This document shows positions 32,866-41,270 of a DNA stretch of 64,000 bases, in pieces. The notes below the pieces were generated by a model. That model worked only from the letters and a program-made list of their open reading frames with translations. It did no database searches and was not told the DNA's origin. A program made the position numbers and the translations under genes. The stretch spans positions 262,919-326,918 of the forward strand of contig CAVQSI010000002.1 in the NCBI GenBank assembly GCA_963715825.1, read 5' to 3'. How positions within the stretch are numbered: the stretch's first letter is position 1; each line of letters starts with the position of its first letter. The stretch is from Sva-07 sp963715825. GTDB taxonomy: Bacteria; Actinomycetota; Acidimicrobiia; Acidimicrobiales; Ilumatobacteraceae.

Positions 32866-35300
32866 TGGTTCACCGTCAGCGTGCAGGAGACTGCCTCGTT
32901 GGCGGCAACCCGGACCTTGATGCCCTTCCAGGCACCGCCACCCTCCACGTCGACCACCTGAACCGAACGGTTCTGGTTACCCGCCTTGCACGACCATGCG
33001 CCAGGCGTGTACGCCGAGAGCTCGGAGTAGTTCTGCGGCTTGATCACCACGTCGACGAACTGCCCATTCGGGATCTGGAAGTCGAAGGTGCCCGTGGTGT
33101 ACTGCCGGCTCGTGGTCACCACCGTCGGCTCCAGAGCGATCGGAGCGCCGAACGAATCGGTGACGGTGCTGTTCTGGTAGCGGAAGGCGTCGGGAGCGGG
33201 AGTGGTGCCCCCGACCTTCGTCTGCAACGTCAAGGTGCCGCCGCACTCACCGAGCGCGATCTGCTCCATGGCCGGCTGCAGCTTCGCCCAGTCGACGTCG
33301 ACGTACATGTCGGCGATCTCGGCGTTGGTGTACACGCCGCCTTCGATGATCGCCGGTGTCCCGGTGTCGTTGCCGGCGATAAGGCGGGCGAGGATCTGGT
33401 CACTTCGCACTCCCACCGTCACCGGCGGCTCGAAGCCGGTGTAAGGCGGCGAGTTGTAGACCTTGGTCGAGCGGTAGTGGCTCGACGAGCCGGGTCGCGA
33501 GCCGGTCCAGGCCTCCCAATCCGGGCCGTCGCTCCACGTCTTGGAGACCACCCGGTAGTCAGGGTTGGAAGCGTTGGCGTTGTACTCGACGGTGCTGACC
33601 GGAGTGCTCCCGGTCCTCGTTTCGGAGAGACCGTCGTTGTTGTCGTCTGCCGGTGTGGTGTTGATCCCCTCGTACTGGGCGGGGGTGATGTTCGTCCATC
33701 CCCGGTCACGCTTCCTGTTGTCTCCATTGGTGGGCGCAGCGTTGTACGTGGGCATGTCGACCCACTTCCACGACCAACCCGTCGAGGCGTTCCTCACCTG
33801 AAAGCGGGCCTGGTAGGCCCAGGTGTCTCGAACGTGACTGTACGAACCGCGCTCCCATTGATCGCGGAACCCGGCGCCCGGGTTGCTGACCCAGTCCTGG
33901 GTGTCCTTGATGTTCGGTCCGACTGCGACGCCGACGAAGCGGCTGCTCTGACGGAACCTGTTGGCGATGAAGTCCGCCCGATTGAATCCGACCTGCGTGT
34001 AGGCGGCGCCGGTCGACTCGGCCCACGGCGCACCGGGCGCCGGCGGCTGCGCCGGGAGCACCCCCGGGCTTGCCCGGAACGGTCCCCGATTGTCGGTCCG
34101 ATCCAGGCGATCGAAGGTGGGGACACCATCGGTGAAGAACACGACGGTCTCGGGTATCTGCGAGGCAACGGATCCGTCCGGCTTGTAGAAGGTGCGGAAC
34201 AGTGCATCTTCCCAGTTCGTGCCGCCGTTGCTCCGCAGCTGCGGCACGGCTGCGAGCAGTGCGTCGACGTCAGCCTGGTTGGTCATGTCGAAGTAGCGCT
34301 GCCACTCGGTGCTGCCGAGGATGCTCGACATCGAGTCGAAGCGCACGATCTGCAGCTGCACCGGGGTGCCGGCGAGCTTCTCGATGAACGTCCTCACGCT
34401 GTTCTGAACCTGAACAATGGCGCTGCTGCCGACCGATCCGGACTCGTCGACGATGAGCGTCATGGGGCCGCCACACCGGCTCCTGGCCTCGGTGAACGAC
34501 GGCGTGCCTTGCAGGCTGTCCGCGTCGATCGTCTGGCGTACTGTGCCGCCAGCGGTGATGCTGATCTGATTGAGACCACCGCCGGCTCCAGCAGCATCAC
34601 CGCCGCCGTTGATCGACACGATCACTCGGTTTGCATCTTTGCGCTCGGAGCGGGCTGGGCCGATTGGAGTTGGATCGCCCTCACTGGAGATCGCGTCGGC
34701 CGGGAGCGGCTCGCTGATGATGATGACCCATGTGGGGCGGGTGCACGGCACCGGGTCCACCAGAGCGGTGCACGCCTCACCATTGGCGACGCCGGGAACG
34801 AAAGTCTCGCCACCCGGGGGCCCCGGAAGGTCGCGGAGCACGACACGTGACGAACACGCCCACGCGCTTCCGTCTGTCGACCCGCACTCGATGCGCGACA
34901 CCTCGTAGCTGTCGCCATCGGCCGCAGGTGCGAAGTGGTACGACACCTTGGTCGACGTGATGGTTCCGTCGGCGTTCTCGATGTCCCATTCCAGCTGAAG
35001 GACGTTGGATCCAGTGCTGAGATCGATCCCGTCGCACACCGTCGCGCCGCAGGGAGTGGCCTGCGGGCTGGTGTCGACGATGTTGGCAGACGCGAGGTCT
35101 GGCGGAATGAACATGCTGATCGCCTGTTCGGCTACTGCGACGTTGAGCCGACCTGTGGTGTTGTCCTGTTGACGGAGCGTGACGATGATCGCACTCGACA
35201 AGACTGCCGTCAGCAGTCCGAGCATCGAGATCGAAACCACCAGCTCGACTAGCGTCATGCCCTTATCGCCGGTTCGCGACGACTGCTTGATGTCAGACAT
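32862..35300 (-). CDS. Modular type IV minor pilin with von Willebrand factor A domain
   Basis: 812 residues. The N-terminus DKG/MTLVELVVSISMLGLLTAVLSSAIIV is a class IV prepilin (cut after Gly 14, Glu +5). A PilW/PilJ-like pilin body extends to about residue 270. Then comes a VWA domain: MIDAS DESGSVGSS (about 282), the conserved Thr in SNGGTNWED (about 361) and the Asp in VFFTDGVPTF (about 393), with a large Trp- and Tyr-rich insertion between about 420 and 620 before the VWA C-terminus and an Ig-like end domain. Such grafted pilins (for example S. sanguinis PilB) sit at the pilus tip and bind host or matrix proteins through the metal site. Eight bases overlap the upstream pilin gene. Confidence 0.88.
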   Translation of the reverse strand: MSDIKQSSRTGDKGMTLVELVVSISMLGLLTAVLSSAIIVTLRQQDNTTGRLNVAVAEQAISMFIPPDLASANIVDTSPQATPCGATVCDGIDLSTGSNVLQLEWDIENADGTITSTKVSYHFAPAADGDSYEVSRIECGSTDGSAWACSSRVVLRDLPGPPGGETFVPGVANGEACTALVDPVPCTRPTWVIIISEPLPADAISSEGDPTPIGPARSERKDANRVIVSINGGGDAAGAGGGLNQISITAGGTVRQTIDADSLQGTPSFTEARSRCGGPMTLIVDESGSVGSSAIVQVQNSVRTFIEKLAGTPVQLQIVRFDSMSSILGSTEWQRYFDMTNQADVDALLAAVPQLRSNGGTNWEDALFRTFYKPDGSVASQIPETVVFFTDGVPTFDRLDRTDNRGPFRASPGVLPAQPPAPGAPWAESTGAAYTQVGFNRADFIANRFRQSSRFVGVAVGPNIKDTQDWVSNPGAGFRDQWERGSYSHVRDTWAYQARFQVRNASTGWSWKWVDMPTYNAAPTNGDNRKRDRGWTNITPAQYEGINTTPADDNNDGLSETRTGSTPVSTVEYNANASNPDYRVVSKTWSDGPDWEAWTGSRPGSSSHYRSTKVYNSPPYTGFEPPVTVGVRSDQILARLIAGNDTGTPAIIEGGVYTNAEIADMYVDVDWAKLQPAMEQIALGECGGTLTLQTKVGGTTPAPDAFRYQNSTVTDSFGAPIALEPTVVTTSRQYTTGTFDFQIPNGQFVDVVIKPQNYSELSAYTPGAWSCKAGNQNRSVQVVDVEGGGAWKGIKVRVAANEAVSCTLTVNQ

Positions 35301-35790
35301 CTGACTTCACCACCTCAATCTCCCGACTGATCTTTCCGTCGGGGCTCGTAATTCGAATGATGACCCGCTGAACCAGCAGGTCGGTTGTAGCGGGTCCGTC
35401 ACACGCCGGCGTCGTCGCCGACCCGGTGACCCACTGTCCGTTGATCGTCGCGTCGGGTCCTGGGACGTAGTACTGCTGGATGACGGACGCGCTGCTCGGC
35501 GGCCACTCCTCCGTCTGTACCGCAGCCTGTGCGTAGATGGTGTAATCACATCGCTTCGGAGCTCGGACAATCCGGTCGACGGCATTGACAACGGCCGTTT
35601 CCACCTGCGCAGCGGTACGAGCCTGCGACGACGCCTTCACCCCGGTCCAGACCGAACTCATGACTGCGATGCCGACGGTTCCCATCAAGACGATCGCGAC
35701 GACGATCTCGACGATCGAGAACCCGCTATCGCGACGAAGGTCGGTCGGATTCGCCTGTTCTTGTTCTGTCGCTTCGTTGTGATGGTCCAT
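35293..35790 (-). CDS. PilV-like minor pilin
   Basis: 165 residues from ATG 35790 (MDHHNEATEQ). A longer start at 35802 exists but lies inside the -10 box of the putative promoter, so I prefer the internal ATG. SG/FSIVEIVVAIVLMGTVGIAVMSSVWTG gives the prepilin cut (Phe +1, Glu +5). Two Cys pairs (KRCDY and PACDG) could form the disulfide. It heads the minor pilin operon and would help prime pilus assembly with the two downstream proteins. Confidence 0.85.
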   Translation of the reverse strand: MDHHNEATEQEQANPTDLRRDSGFSIVEIVVAIVLMGTVGIAVMSSVWTGVKASSQARTAAQVETAVVNAVDRIVRAPKRCDYTIYAQAAVQTEEWPPSSASVIQQYYVPGPDATINGQWVTGSATTPACDGPATTDLLVQRVIIRITSPDGKISREIEVVKSDV

Positions 35791-35798
35791 GCGCCTTC

Positions 35799-35827
35799 TC
35801 ATCGGTCATCGGTTTCGGTGTCTTGAG
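35799..35827 (-). promoter_or_regulatory. Sigma-28-like promoter candidate for the minor pilin operon
   Basis: On the minus strand CTCAAG (35827-35822), 15 bases, ACCGATGA (35806-35799). The -10 end lies eight bases from ATG 35790, so transcription would start at or next to the start codon, as at the Roadblock operon. Confidence 0.6.
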
Positions 35828-35954
35828 AACCCAGTCCTCCCGAAGCCACTCAGAACGGTAGGTCCGCCGCTGTCAGCGGTGGCCGTGCCGCGCGTCAGAG
35901 GCCTGCAAAGTCAAGGAATCTTGAGACGACGCGACCGAATGAAAGAATCGATCA

Positions 35955-37094
35955 ATGATCGAGGCTGCAGTTCGCGCCGCCGCAGTGCCGCCGTTCCATG
36001 CGATGGCGATGAGTCGGGAGGCGGCACTCCTCGAGGCGTCGGGGCGTCGGGTCCTGCACCTCGAGGTCGGTCAGCCGTCGACGCCGTTGCCCTGGCTCGC
36101 CCGCGACGCAGTGCGTGCGCACCTCGACGAGCCGCTCGGCTACACCAACGCCGCGGGATTGCACTCGCTGCGGCGACGACTCGCCGAACGCTACGACGGC
36201 GTCGACGCCGAGCGGATCCTCGTGGTCGCCGGAGCATCGGCCGGGTTCACGCTCGGCTTCCTGACCCTGTTCGAACCCGGTGCCCGCGTCGGGATCTTGG
36301 AGCCCGGCTACCCGTGCTACCGCAATGCGCTGCTGGCGCTCGACATGGAACCGGTTCCGATCCCGGTGGGTCCGGCGAGCCGCTGGGCGCCGACACCGAC
36401 CGACCTCGACGCCGCGGGCCACCTCGACGGGCTCGTGCTCGCGTCGCCGTCGAATCCGACCGGCACGGTGCTGCGCACGGGTGCGCTCGCCGAGATCACC
36501 GCCGCCTGCCGGGTTCGTGGCATCGCCGTGATCGCCGACGAGATCTACCACGGCATCGTCGACGGGCCACCGGCCGCCCGGGTGCTCGACCATCATCCCG
36601 ACGCCTTCGTGGTCAACAGCTTCTCGAAGTACTGGTCGATGACAGGCTGGCGGGTCGGTTGGGTGGTCGTGCCGGACTCGTTGGTCGACACCGTCGAGCG
36701 CCTGCAGCAGAACCTGTACATCTGTGCGCCGCACGTCTCGCAGGTGGCGGCCCTCGCTGCGCTCGATGCGTCCGACGAACTCGACGGGCACGTGGCGCGG
36801 TATCGGCACAACCGGTCGATCGTCATCGACGGCCTCGCCGCGGCGGGGATCACCGACATCGCGCCCGCCGACGGCGCGTTCTACGTGTACGCCCACGTCC
36901 CGCACCTCACCACCGGGCTCGGGATCGACTCGTTGGCGTTGACGGCGCGCTGGCTCCACGAACTCGGCGTGGCTGCCACCTCCGGCGTCGACTTCGACCT
37001 CGCACGCGGCCACGAGTACGTCCGCTTCTCCTACGCCGGCGCCAGCGCCGACATGGCCGAGGCGTGCGAGCTGCTCGCCGGGTGGACGCCGTGA
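35955..37094 (+). CDS. Class I/II pyridoxal-phosphate aminotransferase
   Basis: 379 residues. Fold type I landmarks are the substrate loop EVGQPSTPLP, GYTNAAGLHSLRRRLAERY, SPSNPTGTVL, the PLP Asp/Tyr in IADEIYHGI, the Schiff-base Lys in NSFSKYWSMTGWRVGW (about 225) and a C-terminal Arg in EYVRFSYA. It resembles aspartate/aromatic aminotransferases of the AspC/DapL-like group; the amino acid used cannot be told. The stop overlaps the GTG of a CoA-transferase (GTGA), so the two are co-translated and perhaps act in one amino acid or keto acid pathway. Confidence 0.9.
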   Translation: MIEAAVRAAAVPPFHAMAMSREAALLEASGRRVLHLEVGQPSTPLPWLARDAVRAHLDEPLGYTNAAGLHSLRRRLAERYDGVDAERILVVAGASAGFTLGFLTLFEPGARVGILEPGYPCYRNALLALDMEPVPIPVGPASRWAPTPTDLDAAGHLDGLVLASPSNPTGTVLRTGALAEITAACRVRGIAVIADEIYHGIVDGPPAARVLDHHPDAFVVNSFSKYWSMTGWRVGWVVVPDSLVDTVERLQQNLYICAPHVSQVAALAALDASDELDGHVARYRHNRSIVIDGLAAAGITDIAPADGAFYVYAHVPHLTTGLGIDSLALTARWLHELGVAATSGVDFDLARGHEYVRFSYAGASADMAEACELLAGWTP

Positions 37095-38209
37095 GCCCGG
37101 CGACGCCGCTCGCTGGGTTGCGGGTGATCGACATGTCCACGGTGCTCGCCGGGCCGAACTGCGCGCGGTACCTGGCCGACTTCGGCGCCGACGTGATCAA
37201 GGTCGAACGTCCGGGCGGCGACAGCCTGCGCAACATGGCGTGGCGCGATCCACGCGACGGCGAAGGTCTGTGGTGGAAGCTGGTCAACCGCAACAAGCGC
37301 ACGGTGGTCCTCGACGTGAAGGACGCTGCCGATCTCGACGTGCTGTTGTCGCTCGTCGACGATGCGCACGTGCTGGTCGAGAACTCGCGCCCGGGCACGA
37401 TGGAACGGCTGGGCCTCGGACCCGACGTGCTGTTGGCACGCAACCCGGCGCTCGTGATCACGCGGGTGAGCGGCTTCGGACAGGACGGGCCCTACGCGTC
37501 ACGGCCCGGATTCGCCACCATCGCCGAGGCGATGTCGGGACTCGCTGCGCTCAGCGGTGTCCCCGACGGCCAGCCGTTGCTCCCCCCGATCGCGCTGACC
37601 GACGAAGTGACCGGGCTCGCCGCCGCGTTCGCCACGATGGTGGCGTTGCACTCCGGCGTCGGACAGGTCGTCGACGCCAACCTGCTCGAGACCATGTTCC
37701 AGATGATGGGGCCGCTCGCATCGGTGTACGCGGTGCGCGGAGAGCAGCAGCCACGCCTCGGCGCCGGGCTTCCGTACACGGTGCCGCGGGGCACCTACCG
37801 GTGCGCCGACGACCGCTGGGTGGCGGTGTCGACGTCGAGCGATTCGGTGGCAGCCAGGGTGATGGAGGTGCTCGGCGTTGGCGCCGACGAACGGTTCACC
37901 ACGTTCGCGGGGCGCACCGAGCATCGCGACGAACTCGAACAGGTGATGACGGACTGGTGCCTGGCTCGGACCCAGGCGGAGGTGATCGACGCGTTCACGG
38001 CGGCGGAAGCGGCGATCGGGCCCGTGTACGACATGGCCGACATCGCGACCGACCCGCACTACGCCGCGCGAGGAGCGATCGCCGAGGTGGACGGCACCCC
38101 GATGCAGGGCCTGATCGCCGGCCTGTCGGCGACGCCCGGCGAGCTGCGCTGGTCGGGACGACCGCTCGACGCCGACGGCGATGAGATCCGCCGCTCCGGC
38201 TGGCGGTGA
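37091..38209 (+). CDS. Family III CoA-transferase (CaiB/Frc-like)
   Basis: 372 residues from GTG 37091. LAGLRVIDMSTVLAGPNCARYLADFGADVIKVERPGGDSLR is the family's N-terminal signature, followed by NRNKRTVVLDVK, ENSRPGTMERLGLG and the catalytic Asp in LTDEVTG (about 171). These enzymes move CoA between short carboxylic acids through aspartyl-CoA intermediates. It is translationally coupled to the aminotransferase, so a keto or hydroxy acid from that reaction is a plausible acceptor (inference). Length is normal for the family. Confidence 0.92.
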   Translation: MSPATPLAGLRVIDMSTVLAGPNCARYLADFGADVIKVERPGGDSLRNMAWRDPRDGEGLWWKLVNRNKRTVVLDVKDAADLDVLLSLVDDAHVLVENSRPGTMERLGLGPDVLLARNPALVITRVSGFGQDGPYASRPGFATIAEAMSGLAALSGVPDGQPLLPPIALTDEVTGLAAAFATMVALHSGVGQVVDANLLETMFQMMGPLASVYAVRGEQQPRLGAGLPYTVPRGTYRCADDRWVAVSTSSDSVAARVMEVLGVGADERFTTFAGRTEHRDELEQVMTDWCLARTQAEVIDAFTAAEAAIGPVYDMADIATDPHYAARGAIAEVDGTPMQGLIAGLSATPGELRWSGRPLDADGDEIRRSGWR

Positions 38210-38244
38210 CTGCCGCAGTCACCGCTCGGTCGCCAAATCTCTCG

Positions 38245-38327
38245 TGCGCGAGGGGGGACTTGAACCCCCACGCCCTTTCGGACACCAGCACCTGAAGCTG
38301 GCGCGTCTGCCATTCCGCCACTCGCGC
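38245..38327 (-). tRNA. tRNA-Leu (anticodon CAG)
   Basis: On the minus strand GCGCGAG (38327-38321) pairs with CTCGCGC (38252-38246), with discriminator A and no encoded CCA. The anticodon arm CCAGC-TTCAGGT-GCTGG gives CAG, and a long variable arm is present. A leucine tRNA also flanks fhaA in Mycobacterium tuberculosis, so this looks like old synteny. Confidence 0.95.
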
Positions 38328-38397
38328 AAGTGGAGCACGAACGTTAGCGCTCTCCTCGACGCTTGGCACGCGCGGCATTCCTCCCGTCGACACCCGC

Positions 38398-38502
38398 CGA
38401 TGAGTCAACCGGTGCGCCGGCGCCCCGCTCGCTCATCGTCACGCGGTCCGACCCGTCCGCCGATGAGCGAAAGGGGCCGCAGACGCCCCGCTTGCTCATC
38501 GC
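38398..38502. repeat. Two copies of the GATGAGCGA...CTCATCG palindromic element
   Basis: Copies at 38398-38438 (left arm CGATGAGTCA) and 38461-38502 (CGATGAGCGA) with right arms GCTCATCG, spaced 22 bases. They match the 8.8-kb and 12.2-kb elements and here lie between tRNA-Leu and fhaA. Confidence 0.8.
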
Positions 38503-38572
38503 GACCGGTGGGGTGGCGGGCTGGGGTCGACGGTGAGGGCAGGAACGGGGGCAGTAGTCTGGCGACCCACCT

Positions 38573-39235
38573 ATGGGATTGCAGTCACTGGAGCACCGTC
38601 TGGAGCGTATGGTCGATGGCGTGTTCTTTCGTCGCTCCAAGGGCTCGATCCGTCCCATCGAACTCGGCCGCCGTCTCGTGCGTGAGATGGACGACCAACG
38701 CTCGGTCGACGTCAAGGGTCGTCGCATCGTCCCCAACGACTTCACGGTGGTGCTGAGCGCCATCGATCACACCAGTTTCAACGACATCGAAGACGCCCTC
38801 GTCGCCGAACTCACCGAAGCAGCGCGCGAGTACGCACGCGAGGAGGGCTACCACTTCATGGGGCCCGTCACGGTCCAACTCGCCGTCGACAACGGTCTTC
38901 GCACGGGCCGCTTCAACATCGTCAGCCAACTCAAGCAGGCCGCCACCGGTCCGGGCATGGGCTCGCTGGTGCTGCCGTCGGGCCAACGCGTCGACCTCGG
39001 TACCGCCACGGTCACCGTCGGACGACTGCCCGAGTGCACCATCTCGATCAACGACAGCAACATCAGCCGCAACCACGCCGAGGTCAAGGCGGGTCCGTCG
39101 GCATTCGTCGTCTTCGACCTCGGCTCCACGAACGGCACGATGGTCAACGGCGTCAAGATCGCCGGCGAGCAGCGCCTGCGCGACGGCGACATCATCAGCT
39201 TCGGCTCCACCCACGTCCGGTTCGAGGCCTCTTGA
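38573..39235 (+). CDS. fhaA: FhaA-like protein: DUF3662 plus FHA domain
   Basis: 220 residues. The N-domain (MGLQSLEHRLERMVDGVFFRRSKGSIRPIELGRRLVREMDDQ) is the DUF3662 domain of FhaA, and the C-terminal half is an FHA domain with GRLPECTISINDSNISRNHAEV and DLGSTNGTMVNGVKI. FhaA binds phosphothreonine on MviN/MurJ and kinases and restrains peptidoglycan synthesis at the septum and poles in mycobacteria. It is much shorter than mycobacterial FhaA because the Pro/Gln-rich linker is reduced. It leads the fhaA-to-pknB cluster. Confidence 0.93.
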   Translation: MGLQSLEHRLERMVDGVFFRRSKGSIRPIELGRRLVREMDDQRSVDVKGRRIVPNDFTVVLSAIDHTSFNDIEDALVAELTEAAREYAREEGYHFMGPVTVQLAVDNGLRTGRFNIVSQLKQAATGPGMGSLVLPSGQRVDLGTATVTVGRLPECTISINDSNISRNHAEVKAGPSAFVVFDLGSTNGTMVNGVKIAGEQRLRDGDIISFGSTHVRFEAS

Positions 39236-39280
39236 CCGACCGGAGCACCAGATCCTGCGTGCTGCCATGACTGCGCTGCC

Positions 39281-39838
39281 ATGACCGACCAAGTCCTCAC
39301 CATCTTGAAGTTCGTTCTCCTCGGGCTGCTGTACCTGTTCTTCGCCCGCGTCCTGTGGGCGGTGTGGAGCGAGGTCCGCACCCCGAGCCGACGACCGATG
39401 ATCGGTGCGCCGCGTCAGGCCACGCCCAACGCCGCGCCGGGCCAGACCACACCGATGGGTCGACCCGCAGCCGCCACCGCACCGATGGCGCAGCCGCCGG
39501 CACCGAAAACGTCGAAACAGTCGAAACGCAGTTCGAAGCAACGCGGCCGAGCGACCCGCCTGGTGATGCTCGAGCCCCGCACGCGTCGCGGCGTCACCAT
39601 CGCGCTGGGCGGCGACATCGTGCTGGGGCGCGACGCGACCTGCGCGATCTCGATCGACGACGACGCCTACATCTCCCAGCGCCACGTCCGCTTCTACGAC
39701 TACGAGGGCCAGCCGATGGTGGAGGATCTCGGCTCGACCAACGGCACGTTCCACAACGGGTCCAAGCTCGTGGGAGCACGCCTGCTCCACCCGGGCGACC
39801 GCGTCCAGGCCGGCACGACCGTGATCGAGGCCCAATGA
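39281..39838 (+). CDS. fhaB: FhaB-like membrane protein with FHA domain
   Basis: 185 residues. An N-terminal membrane helix (ILKFVLLGLLYLFFARVLWAVW, about 8-29) is followed by a Pro/Ala/Lys linker and an FHA domain (IVLGRDATCAISIDDDAYISQRHVRF, then EDLGSTNGTFHNGSKL). FhaB (FipA) recruits phosphorylated division proteins such as FtsZ and FtsQ. About 45 bases separate it from fhaA and 40 from pstP, all in one direction. Confidence 0.92.
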   Translation: MTDQVLTILKFVLLGLLYLFFARVLWAVWSEVRTPSRRPMIGAPRQATPNAAPGQTTPMGRPAAATAPMAQPPAPKTSKQSKRSSKQRGRATRLVMLEPRTRRGVTIALGGDIVLGRDATCAISIDDDAYISQRHVRFYDYEGQPMVEDLGSTNGTFHNGSKLVGARLLHPGDRVQAGTTVIEAQ

Positions 39839-39878
39839 CCGTCGCATCCGAGACAGCGCACGCGACAGTGACGATCTG

Positions 39879-41270
39879 ATGGCCGAACTGCGCGTCGGCG
39901 CCTCCACCCACACCGGCCAGATCCGTGCCGAGAACGAGGACAACCTCCTCGTCACCGACCGCGTGTTCGTCGTTGCCGATGGCATGGGCGGGCACGAGGC
40001 GGGCGAGGTCGCCAGCCAGATCGCCGTCGAACGCATCGGTGAGCTCCTCGCCGGTGAGACCCCACCGCAAGCACCTGAGGTCGTCGAGGCGATCCGGGTT
40101 GCGAACGGCGACATCTTCCGCGCCGCCATCGCCAACCCCGGCCAGCAGGGCATGGGCACCACCATCACGGCGATCGCCGTGATCTCCGATCCGTTCGCCG
40201 GTCGTGCCGAGCCGAACATCGACGACAACGACGGCGAGATCACACCGGTCGTGCCGGCCGAACCCAGCGAGGCACTCGTGCTGGCCAACGTCGGCGACTC
40301 GCGCACCTACCTGTTCCGCCACGGCCGTCTGCGGCGGGTCACCGTCGACCACAGCTACGTCCAGGAGCTGGTCGCCACCGGCCACATCTCCGAAGACGAG
40401 GCCCGCGATCATCCCCGCCGCAACATCATCACGCGCGCCCTGGGCATCGAGCCCGAGGTTCGCGTCGACTGGTGGACGCTGCCGCTGATCCGCGGCGACC
40501 GGTTCGTGCTGTGCAGCGACGGACTCGTCGACGAGGTCGACGACGTCGACATCGCCTCCACGCTCACCATCGAACCCGACCCGCAGGTCGCCGCCGACCG
40601 CTTGGTGGAGAAGGCCAACGAGGCCGGTGGCCGCGACAACATCACCGTGGTCGTCGTCGACGTCCTCGACGGCGACGACCCGCCGGACCCGACCCAGGAA
40701 CTCGATCTCGTCCCGGTCTGGGCCGAGGCCGGGACCGACCCGACCCCGGCGGGCACGCTCGAGCTCGACCCCGACGCCGCGTCGTCCGACGGCGAGGTCG
40801 CCGCGGCACCTGCGGCCGCGTCCGACAGTCCTGTCGCACCTCGACGGCGCAGCACGTTGGCGCGGCTCGCAATCGGCTTCGGCGTCGCCGCCGTGGTGGT
40901 CGTGGTGTTCGTCGTGTTCTCGGCGTGGGCTCGAACCGGCTGGTTCGTCGCCTTCGACGAGCAGGATCAGGCGGTGATCTACCAGGGCCGCCCTGGCGGG
41001 GTGCTGTGGATCGAACCCACCGCTGACGCGATCGGACCCGAACGCGCCGAGTTCGACCCCGAGGTCGCGAACGCGATCGAGACCGAGCCGCGTTTCGACA
41101 GCTTCGAAGACGCCGTCCAGTTCATCAACGCGGGGACGACCACCACGACGACCACGACCACCACGACGACGACGACCACCACGACCGTGCCGCCCTCGAC
41201 GACCGTTGCCGAGGCAACGACGCCCGGGGCCGCCGTGCCGGGCGGCGTGACCACCACCAGCGGACCGTGA
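39879..41270 (+). CDS. pstP: PP2C-type Ser/Thr phosphatase PstP
   Basis: 463 residues. The PPM catalytic domain (about 1-245) shows metal-binding acids in RAENEDNLLV, VFVVADGMGGHEAG, GDSRTYLFR, CSDGLVDEV and GGRDNITVVVVD. A linker and one membrane helix (about 328-348) lead to an extracellular domain of about 115 residues that ends in a run of Thr (ACG/ACC repeat at about 41138-41187) before a Ser/Thr/Pro tail. An insert near residues 108-130 lengthens the loop after ITAIAVIS. PstP reverses PknB phosphorylation. The stop overlaps rodA (GTGA). Confidence 0.95.
   Translation: MAELRVGASTHTGQIRAENEDNLLVTDRVFVVADGMGGHEAGEVASQIAVERIGELLAGETPPQAPEVVEAIRVANGDIFRAAIANPGQQGMGTTITAIAVISDPFAGRAEPNIDDNDGEITPVVPAEPSEALVLANVGDSRTYLFRHGRLRRVTVDHSYVQELVATGHISEDEARDHPRRNIITRALGIEPEVRVDWWTLPLIRGDRFVLCSDGLVDEVDDVDIASTLTIEPDPQVAADRLVEKANEAGGRDNITVVVVDVLDGDDPPDPTQELDLVPVWAEAGTDPTPAGTLELDPDAASSDGEVAAAPAAASDSPVAPRRRSTLARLAIGFGVAAVVVVVFVVFSAWARTGWFVAFDEQDQAVIYQGRPGGVLWIEPTADAIGPERAEFDPEVANAIETEPRFDSFEDAVQFINAGTTTTTTTTTTTTTTTTTVPPSTTVAEATTPGAAVPGGVTTTSGP

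Noticed and set aside
35911..35950. Sigma-28-like site for the aminotransferase gene
   Set aside because: TCAAG and ACCGAA are present on the + strand but 18 bases apart, outside the spacing of the other sites.
41138..41187. ACG/ACC repeat as a phase-variation tract
   Set aside because: The unit is three bases long, so slippage changes only the Thr run of PstP and not the frame.
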